From the NCBI GenBank assembly GCA_900768805.1, contig CAAGEF010000212.1:1-19270 (forward strand): a DNA stretch of 19,270 bases, given 5' to 3'. The position numbers were made by a program, and so were the translations under genes. Each line of letters begins with the position of its first letter. Within the stretch, counting starts at the first letter, position 1. This stretch comes from Clostridia bacterium (lineage in GTDB: Bacteria > Bacillota > Clostridia > TANB77 > CAG-508). Below the pieces are notes generated by a model. That model did not search any database. It was not told where the DNA came from and saw only the letters and a list, made by a program, of their open reading frames with translations. Positions 7,430 to 14,312 of the stretch are shown here, one piece after another.

Positions 7430-7482
7430 ACACGATATAATTCTTTAGTTAATACTTATAAAATTTGAAAGGAGTATAAATT

Positions 7483-8580
7483 ATGGGTTTTTGGAAGAAA
7501 TTATTCGGAGATGATGAAGATGAAAGAACTGTTTCTTCTGAAACTAATCCGATTATACAAACTCCTCGGGAAGAAGAAAACAAAGTAGTTACTTTGGACG
7601 AGGTTGGAACATTTGTTGCTGAAATTCAGAGTTATTATGTAAACGACAATTTCAAATATCAAACAGAATACATTAGTAATTCTCAAAGTGAAACGAAAGC
7701 TCGGTTTCTTGAGAAAAAAATGTATTTTGAGAAGCTTGCTGAAAATAGAATAACATCTATTTTGGCAGAAATCAGAACAATTGAAGCTAGCACTCGTGAT
7801 ATATGGGGTAAGTCAATATACAGTTTTTATGAAGAATTAGAGAAAAATAAACTAGAGAGTGTATATAATCAAGTTTTTTCACTAATACTTAGTCTAAGAG
7901 CTGTAAATGTGAAAAAAGAACTTGATCCGATAATTATTTCAAGAATAGAAAAATATCGTGATTCATGGAATATTTCCCCGTCAGTAGAAATTCCTGAGAG
8001 TTCATCTATAAATATTATTTCTTTAGATGAACAAAAAGAAATCTATCAAATTGGAACACATATTGTTGAAATTAAAAATCAAAACATAAAACGAAAACTT
8101 AGTGAAACTGAATGTAATCAAATTGCAAACATGGAAATTGAGTTAAATTTTACTAATCCTAGTGAATTTATTATGATTAGGTTTGCAAGTGTTAGCAGAA
8201 AGCAAATATCTCGGCTTTATAAGACGGCTATATTAGAAGATTGTTGTATGTTTTATGAGAACCCTAAAATAGAATTTTTTGTTATCAAAAAAAACGAATT
8301 AAATAATTTTATAAAGTCAATTCTTCAAATTACTTTAGCATTTAATCAATATTGTGTAATTACAGCAATGAATTCCAATGCGGATGTGTTAGATATTTTG
8401 AAAGATAGTACAATTCAAAATAATCAAAAAAGAGAAATAAAAAAAACGTTCCAATTTATATGGTCAGAAAGGAGTAATAAGTATAAGGATAACTACAAAG
8501 TAGCTTATATTAAGCGAAAATATATTCCTAAAAAATTAATCTTCGAAAACTTTAATGAGTTAAGAAGTAAATTTTTTTAA
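7483..8580 (+). CDS. Uncharacterised 365-aa protein within the Ter cluster
   Basis: I do not recognise the family. The product starts MGFWKKLFGDDEDER, a short amphipathic segment like the start of the divergent vWA protein (MSIFGFGKKKD), followed by a low-complexity linker to about residue 35. Residues 40-175 are rich in charged helices, possibly partly coiled (around 60-105). Residues 180-365 look alpha/beta and are rich in Lys, Ile and Asn. No transmembrane segment, signal peptide, nucleotide-binding loop or nuclease motif is evident. GAAAGGAG precedes the start by seven bases. It is monocistronic, with its own promoter and terminator. Codons are more AT-rich than in the terD genes. Its position between vWA and terD genes, and the shared promoter layout, suggest a Ter accessory protein. 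That is inference from context only. Confidence 0.8.
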   Translation: MGFWKKLFGDDEDERTVSSETNPIIQTPREEENKVVTLDEVGTFVAEIQSYYVNDNFKYQTEYISNSQSETKARFLEKKMYFEKLAENRITSILAEIRTIEASTRDIWGKSIYSFYEELEKNKLESVYNQVFSLILSLRAVNVKKELDPIIISRIEKYRDSWNISPSVEIPESSSINIISLDEQKEIYQIGTHIVEIKNQNIKRKLSETECNQIANMEIELNFTNPSEFIMIRFASVSRKQISRLYKTAILEDCCMFYENPKIEFFVIKKNELNNFIKSILQITLAFNQYCVITAMNSNADVLDILKDSTIQNNQKREIKKTFQFIWSERSNKYKDNYKVAYIKRKYIPKKLIFENFNELRSKFF

Positions 8581-8582
8581 GT

Positions 8583-8617
8583 AAAAAAGCACTCAATAAT
8601 AATTTGAGTGCTTTTTT
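8583..8617 (+). terminator. Terminator of the 7483 gene
   Basis: A6GCACTCAA and TTGAGTGCT6 form a strong stem around a seven-base loop. The next promoter begins 11 bases later. Confidence 0.9.
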
Positions 8618-8627
8618 GTGCAAGCGG

Positions 8628-8656
8628 TTGACATAACAAAAAATCTGTGATAAAAT
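8628..8656 (+). promoter_or_regulatory. Sigma-A promoter of the TerD-TerD-TelA operon
   Basis: TTGACA (8628-8633), a 17-base spacer and TAAAAT (8651-8656) with TG upstream. The TGTGATAAAATAGT block equals that of the promoter at 525-553. Confidence 0.8.
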
Positions 8657-8664
8657 AGTAACGC

Positions 8665-8756
8665 TCTAGAAAATATATCTAGATTTACGACTAATCATTG
8701 CACTTACAATGAAAAGGAGTGATTACATTGAAAACTTAATATATGTCTTCAGCTAA
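8665..8756 (+). promoter_or_regulatory. Structured 5' leader with tiny frames
   Basis: TCTAGA copies (8665-8670 and 8678-8683) pair near the transcript's 5' end. TCATTG (8695-8700) pairs with CAATGA (8707-8712) across six bases; this block is shared with the leader at 4931-4960. An orphan SD (AAGGAG, 8714-8719) precedes a TTG-AAA-ACT-TAA frame (8728-8739). A 15-codon frame starts at 8709 and ends at 8756. The real SD (GAAAGGAG) follows. Regulatory function is inference. Confidence 0.45.
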
Positions 8757-8771
8757 GAAAGGAGTTCTGAG

Positions 8772-9320
8772 ATGTTAGAACTGGTTAGTGGCATGAAGTG
8801 CACACTTACAGAAGCAAATAAACCAGAGTTAAAAAGTATCGGTATAAGTTTTTTTTGGGAAAGGAAGCCTGAATATATAGATGTGCCGATAAATATTGAT
8901 TTTGGTATAATTGCCTTAAAGGATGGTAAAAAATTTGATTTTTTAGTCAATTATATTAGACCGTCTTTTAAAGCAGTACAGCATTTTGGCGATTGTGATG
9001 ATTCTGATGAGAAATTTATTATCGATCTTGAACATCTTAATCCCGAAATTACTAAGTTAATGGTTATTATGGTTGTAAGTTATGCAGATAGTCGCAATCA
9101 CTCTTTAGACATGATAAGTAAATTAGAATTAAAACTCACTGACATGGGAATTAATACTGATTTAATTACATGGAAAAAAGAGAACTTCGATAATTTGGAG
9201 AATACAACTGGAATGTATGTATGTGAATTATATTTATACAAAAAACAGTGGAAATTTCATATTATTGATAAAGCGACTTTTTCAAAAAACTTCAGCCAAT
9301 TAACAAAGAGTTTTCGCTAA
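8772..9320 (+). CDS. Divergent TerD-like protein lacking the calcium motif
   Basis: A 182-aa TerD paralogue recognisable by overall layout: start LVSGMKCTLTEANKPEL, residues 22-30 in the GLGWD position (SFFWE at 26-30), HFGD (71-74), the strand MVIMVVSYADSRNHSLD and the end TTGMYVCELYLYKKQWKFHII. The metal ligands are largely gone: FDLD is replaced by NIDFG (41-45), and the acidic loop GDN-TG-G-GDDE is shortened to GDCDDSDE (73-80). It probably keeps the beta-sandwich but binds calcium poorly or differently, perhaps as a structural or inhibitory subunit. The frame is intact. GAAAGGAG precedes the start. It is first in its operon, 23 bases before a canonical terD. Codons are more AT-rich than in its neighbour. 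Assignment to TerD is by eye. Confidence 0.8.
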   Translation: MLELVSGMKCTLTEANKPELKSIGISFFWERKPEYIDVPINIDFGIIALKDGKKFDFLVNYIRPSFKAVQHFGDCDDSDEKFIIDLEHLNPEITKLMVIMVVSYADSRNHSLDMISKLELKLTDMGINTDLITWKKENFDNLENTTGMYVCELYLYKKQWKFHIIDKATFSKNFSQLTKSFR

Positions 9321-9343
9321 AAAACAACAGGAGGATTTTTATC

Positions 9344-9964
9344 ATGATGAACGAATCGTTGAAACTCACAAAGGGCATGCCTCTCAAGCTTACAAAAGCT
9401 ATAAACTATGACAAAGAGGCGACAATTGGTTTAGGTTGGGATATTTCTCGTTATACAGGATCTGCAGATTTTGATCTGGATTTGATTTTATTTATGTGTG
9501 ACGAAAATAAGCGCTGCATTTCAGATGAACACTTCATCTGGTTCAGACATCTGGCTGACAAGTGGGGGGCCATTCGCCATACTGGCGATAATCGAACTGG
9601 CATTGGCGACGGAGATGATGAATCTGCAAAGATTGTATTCTCCAAAGTACCGGCTGATGTTAAACATATTGTTATTGCTGTAACAATGTTTAACGGTAAG
9701 GAAAACGGGCAGAATTTTGGATTGGTCGATAATGCTTACATAAGACTTCTTGATGACAAGGATGTCGAAAAAGCAAAATACGAGCTGTCTGAAAGAAATG
9801 ACACTGCTGATAAGTATTCGATGATATTTGCCGAGTTCAGCAGAATATCTGATACTGAGTGGCAGATGATTCCTGTTGAAAAAGGGTATCATAAGACCCT
9901 TGAAGAGCTTGTTACATTTTATGGCTTGGATTTAGCCTATCTTGTTCAGAAGTATTGTCAGTAA
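9344..9964 (+). CDS. TerD family calcium-binding stress protein
   Basis: A 206-aa canonical TerD-domain protein. It has paired strands LKLTKGMPLKLTK (6-18), GLGWD (29-33), FDLDL (43-47), calcium loop GDNRTGIGDGDDE (81-93), NFGLVDNAYIRL, and a C-terminal stretch near the end (YHKTLEELVTFYG) like that of the 5658-6242 protein. AGGAGG is nine bases before this ATG; a second ATG follows immediately and is a less well spaced alternative. It is the middle gene of the TerD-TerD-TelA unit; telA follows after 49 bases containing a 9-bp hairpin. Expected role: a cytosolic calcium-binding component of the Ter stress response. Which named Ter paralogue it corresponds to cannot be told. Confidence 0.94.
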   Translation: MMNESLKLTKGMPLKLTKAINYDKEATIGLGWDISRYTGSADFDLDLILFMCDENKRCISDEHFIWFRHLADKWGAIRHTGDNRTGIGDGDDESAKIVFSKVPADVKHIVIAVTMFNGKENGQNFGLVDNAYIRLLDDKDVEKAKYELSERNDTADKYSMIFAEFSRISDTEWQMIPVEKGYHKTLEELVTFYGLDLAYLVQKYCQ

Positions 9965-9967
9965 CAA

Positions 9968-9992
9968 ATCAAGGGGATTTATTCCCCTTGAT
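9968..9992 (+). other. Intergenic mRNA hairpin between terD and telA
   Basis: ATCAAGGGG (9968-9976) and CCCCTTGAT (9984-9992) pair perfectly around a seven-base loop. No U-tract follows, so it is more likely an mRNA-processing, stability or partial attenuation element than a full terminator. telA's AAGGAGG begins nine bases after it. Confidence 0.65.
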
Positions 9993-10013
9993 GTTCCAAT
10001 AAGGAGGAAATAT

Positions 10014-11147
10014 ATGGAACAGAATGTTTATACAAATTCTAACCCTGCAGAAAATCAGCCACAGCTTACAAAGGTATCGGAACAATCCGTAGCACAGGAG
10101 CCTACAACTCCTGCTCAGCAGTTAGAGCTTCCTAATAATTTTCTTGCTACATTAGCTCCAAGAGAGCAACAGCAGATTCAGGCTATGGCTCAGAATATTG
10201 ACATTACCGATAAAGATAAGGTAATGGTATTTGGGGCTGAACAGGAAGCTACTCTTAGTAAGTTTGCTGATAGTATGCTTAAAGGCTCGGGGTCAGCTGC
10301 AATTGGAGAAGCTGGACAGCTTCTTGATGATGTTATGGCTAATCTTCGTGGCTATGAAGCTACTTGTGAAGGAAAAAAAGGCTTTTTCAGCTTTTTAAGA
10401 AAGCAAAAAAATTATATTGAGTCTATAAAAGACAAATATACCAAAACTGATACGAAGATATCGACTATTGTTCAAACTCTGACTGCAAAAGACCAGGAAA
10501 TCAAAAGAATTTCCAGAGAATTCGATGGAATGTTTGAGGAAAACAAGAAGTCGTATATCTATTTAACTTCTGTTATTGCAGCAGGCGAAATTGCTGAAAA
10601 TGATGCCAAAGCAAAGTTAGCAGATATGCAGAACAATCCAAATGCAGATCCACAGGATATTCGAGATTTTTCTGAAGCGATTAATCGCTTCGACAGAAGA
10701 CTCTATAATCTTAAGCTTTGCAGAGCTCTGGCAATCAGTACAGCACCTCAGATTCGAAATGTACAAAATAGTGCAGATCGAGTATCTGAATCTATTCATC
10801 AAGCAATTACTATTTCTATTCCGGCTTGGAAAACTCAAATGGCGATTGCTCTTGGAATGAGAACTGTACGTACTGGTTTGGATATTGTAAATTCTGTTAA
10901 TGAAACAACAGATGCTCTTATTATGGCAGTTTCAAATGAAGGTAAAGCTCTCTCTGTGGAGAGCGCTAAAGCGCAGGAGAGAGGAGTTATTAACATAGAA
11001 ACTCTGCGTACAGTAAATAACAATCTGATTGAGGCAATAACAGAGTCCTCAAGAATTGCGCGTGAAGCTGTAGAAGAGCGTGCACGAAACTCTGAAGAAC
11101 TGAAGCAATTGGAAACATCACTTCAAACAGCTATCAAGAATGTATAA
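10014..11147 (+). CDS. telA: TelA-like toxic anion resistance protein
   Basis: A 377-aa protein of the TelA/KlaA (toxic anion resistance) family. It has a Gln/Pro-rich N-terminal tail (1-45), then a long alpha-helical body. Family-type stretches include FADSMLKGSG, FFSFLRKQKNYIESIKDKY, a coiled middle (about 150-250) and the conserved late region SIPAWKTQMAIALGMRTVRTGLDIVNSVNETTDALI. These proteins are soluble, predicted membrane-associated partners of TerD and vWA proteins. The start at 10014 is chosen because AAGGAGG lies six bases upstream; the frame is open from 9942, but those residues overlap terD and a hairpin. It is last in its operon. A GC-rich hairpin falls inside the coding region at 10948-10983. 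Confidence 0.93.
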   Translation: MEQNVYTNSNPAENQPQLTKVSEQSVAQEPTTPAQQLELPNNFLATLAPREQQQIQAMAQNIDITDKDKVMVFGAEQEATLSKFADSMLKGSGSAAIGEAGQLLDDVMANLRGYEATCEGKKGFFSFLRKQKNYIESIKDKYTKTDTKISTIVQTLTAKDQEIKRISREFDGMFEENKKSYIYLTSVIAAGEIAENDAKAKLADMQNNPNADPQDIRDFSEAINRFDRRLYNLKLCRALAISTAPQIRNVQNSADRVSESIHQAITISIPAWKTQMAIALGMRTVRTGLDIVNSVNETTDALIMAVSNEGKALSVESAKAQERGVINIETLRTVNNNLIEAITESSRIAREAVEERARNSEELKQLETSLQTAIKNV

Positions 11148-11180
11148 TTAATGACAAATTGATTGGCTGCGTATATATAT

Positions 11181-11211
11181 AAAAGGCGAGATTTTATTCT
11201 CGTCTTTTTTT
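11181..11211 (+). terminator. Terminator of the TerD-TerD-TelA operon
   Basis: GGCGAG (11185-11190) pairs with CTCGTC (11199-11204, one G-U), flanked by A4 and followed by T7. Its T-tract runs straight into repeat element copy B. Confidence 0.88.
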
Positions 11212-11256
11212 ATTCAGTAGGAATTTTCTCTGGAGATGAGCTGAATAAAATTATTG
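11207..11256. repeat. Ter-linked hairpin element, copy B
   Basis: The same arms as copy A: TTTTATTCAG (11208-11217) and CTGAATAAAA (11241-11250), with a 23-base loop. Differences from copy A are three in the loop and two just past the 3' arm. The 5' arm overlaps the T-tract of the telA terminator. Confidence 0.75.
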
Positions 11257-11295
11257 TAAAATTGAAAGAAATTTTAAACTTTCTAAAACCATATA

Positions 11296-11324
11296 TTGAA
11301 AAATAACATAAAATTATATATAAT
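11296..11324 (+). promoter_or_regulatory. Sigma-A promoter of asnS
   Basis: TTGAAA (11296-11301), a 17-base spacer and a perfect TATAAT (11319-11324). The leader is about 45 bases, too short for a T-box, and no T-box sequence is seen. Confidence 0.7.
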
Positions 11325-11375
11325 AATGTAAAATTTTTGAAAATATGGATAAAATATATTATAATAGGAGGGGTT

Positions 11376-12767
<1,392 letters not shown>

Positions 12768-12803
12768 ATAGTGAGAACAAATTATATAACAAAGTGACTA
12801 GAT

Positions 12804-12839
12804 AAAAACAGCTTTTCAAATTGAGAAAAGCTGTTTTTT
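12804..12839 (+). terminator. Terminator of asnS
   Basis: AACAGCTTTTC and GAAAAGCTGTT pair around a short AT loop, with A5 before and T6 after. Confidence 0.9.
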
Positions 12840-12909
12840 CTATTATAGGAAATTTAGGTAAAATATTGTTCACAAAATATAACATTTTGATTACAAAAAT
12901 TATATTTTA

Positions 12910-12938
12910 TTGAATTAGAATAATAAATAAAATATAAT
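12910..12938 (+). promoter_or_regulatory. Sigma-A promoter of the surface protein operon
   Basis: TTGAAT (12910-12915), a 17-base spacer and TATAAT (12933-12938). The AT-rich context makes chance matches likelier here than for the Ter promoters. Confidence 0.6.
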
Positions 12939-12971
12939 TAGTTTGAGTAAAAATATAATTATAGGAGGAAA

Positions 12972-13505
12972 ATGGTGAAAAAATCGCTAAATAAAAGAAA
13001 AATATCAATGGTAAAAATTCTTATATTAGGTTTTCTTACAACTATAATTAGTATAGAACTAACTTTAGCAAGTTATAAATCTGAAACTAGTTTGCAAGCT
13101 GCTACAAATATTGCTGTTATGGCAAGTAATGCTACCATAGAGATAGAAAATAACTTAGAAGGATATCCAGGATGTACTCCAATTATTTGTCCAATTATTT
13201 TAACAAATAAAAAAGATGATAAAATTTGTCAGGTAACACAAAAATTTTCAATTTCAATAGATAAAAATAATATTCAAAATATACCAATTGTTTTTTCTTT
13301 ATATAAAGATGAAAATTGTACGGAAATTTTAGCACCAAATGAAAATGGAGTTTATTCAAATGATGAATTTGTTTTTGATGCAGGAATAGAACAAACAAAA
13401 ACATATTACTTAAAAATTGAATGGCCTGAAAATGAAACAAATGCAGATTTAGCTTTTGAAATAGAGTATTTTAAATTAAACATAATAATGGAGCAAATAG
13501 ATTAA
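12972..13505 (+). CDS. Small exported protein with SipW/TasA-type signal
   Basis: A 177-aa protein with a basic N-terminus (KKSLNKRKISMVK) and a hydrophobic segment (about 14-36) ending TLASY, followed by KSETSLQAATNIAVMASNATIEI. A hydrophobic helix, a TLA-x-Y cleavage region and a downstream beta-strand are typical of TasA/camelysin-like proteins processed by the SipW signal peptidase. The mature part (about 140 aa) is beta-rich and acidic, with a Cys pair near 61-65 (GCTPIIC). It is first of three co-directional exported-protein genes. AGGAGG lies only three bases before the ATG, whereas a GTG three bases later (12975) is better spaced and may be the true start. Likely a surface fibre or matrix component, or a minor subunit for the large protein downstream. 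Family assignment is tentative. Confidence 0.8.
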   Translation: MVKKSLNKRKISMVKILILGFLTTIISIELTLASYKSETSLQAATNIAVMASNATIEIENNLEGYPGCTPIICPIILTNKKDDKICQVTQKFSISIDKNNIQNIPIVFSLYKDENCTEILAPNENGVYSNDEFVFDAGIEQTKTYYLKIEWPENETNADLAFEIEYFKLNIIMEQID

Positions 13506-13538
13506 GCAATTACTAATTTTAAGTGAAAGGTTATTAAA

Positions 13539-14312
13539 ATGAAGGAAATTTATTCAAAAAGAAAAAAAAATAGATTAAGAAAATTAATATTATTTGCAAT
13601 ACCAATTATTTTTATAGGAACTACACTAGCAAAATATTCTTCGAATACAAATCAAGAGGTTGTATTTGAAGCAAAAAACTTTTATTTTGAAAGTGATTTG
13701 TTAAAAGATTTTACTGAACCAGTTTCTTATAAATATCAAACTGGTATAGATACAATATCTATTTCATTAAAAAACAATATTGATGATTATAGATTTTCAG
13801 ATGTAGAAATTGACTATGAAATTATGATTACTGATATAGACGGAAATTCAGTAAATGATAAAAGTGGAGCTGTTGTGAAAAAGCAAACTGGAAAACTTTC
13901 AAATACAAATATAGATTCTAAACAAATTCAATTTACAAATTTGACATCTGGAATATATGTTGTTACAGCAAATGCTACAAAACCTTATCAAAAATCAATA
14001 CAAGGTACATTTACTCTAACTGAAAATGATGAAAGTATTTTTTATGAAGTAAGCGATTCGGTTAATAGTCCTGTTTTATATTTAACTATTATTTCAAAGG
14101 ATTATTCAGGTGATGTAACAATAAATTGGCCAGAAGGTGTTGTTCCAGATAGTACAGATTCAAATTTTGAAAATGTTGATACTGGATTTCTAGCTTCTAG
14201 TACAAATATTACTTTTAATGCAAATTCAGAATATAAAATTCAATTTTTTAAATCTAATCCAAGTTCTGTTTATACAACTGAACAATTTTCAGTAGAAAGG
14301 AGTAATATATGA
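13539..14312 (+). CDS. Exported beta-rich protein with SipW/TasA-type signal
   Basis: A 257-aa protein with a very basic start (KRKKNRLRK), a hydrophobic helix (about 15-30) ending GTTLAKYSSNTNQE, then a strand VVFEAKNFYFESDLL. The TLA-K-Y signature matches that of the upstream 177-aa protein, and similar signals occur in clostridial SipW-dependent surface proteins. The mature part appears to hold two beta-sandwich regions (about 45-150 and 155-250) and no cysteines. No sorting motif or second membrane helix is present. A GTGAAAGG SD lies upstream. Its stop overlaps the start of the 1540-aa gene by four bases, implying translational coupling and a shared assembly. Function unknown; a pilus- or matrix-like accessory is inference. 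Confidence 0.82.
   Translation: MKEIYSKRKKNRLRKLILFAIPIIFIGTTLAKYSSNTNQEVVFEAKNFYFESDLLKDFTEPVSYKYQTGIDTISISLKNNIDDYRFSDVEIDYEIMITDIDGNSVNDKSGAVVKKQTGKLSNTNIDSKQIQFTNLTSGIYVVTANATKPYQKSIQGTFTLTENDESIFYEVSDSVNSPVLYLTIISKDYSGDVTINWPEGVVPDSTDSNFENVDTGFLASSTNITFNANSEYKIQFFKSNPSSVYTTEQFSVERSNI

Noticed and set aside
9942..10013. N-terminal extension of TelA from 9942
   Set aside because: It would overlap the end of terD and read through a 9-bp hairpin; AAGGAGG points to 10014.
11325..11375. T-box or riboswitch before asnS
   Set aside because: The leader is only about 45 bases and no specifier or antiterminator sequence is seen.
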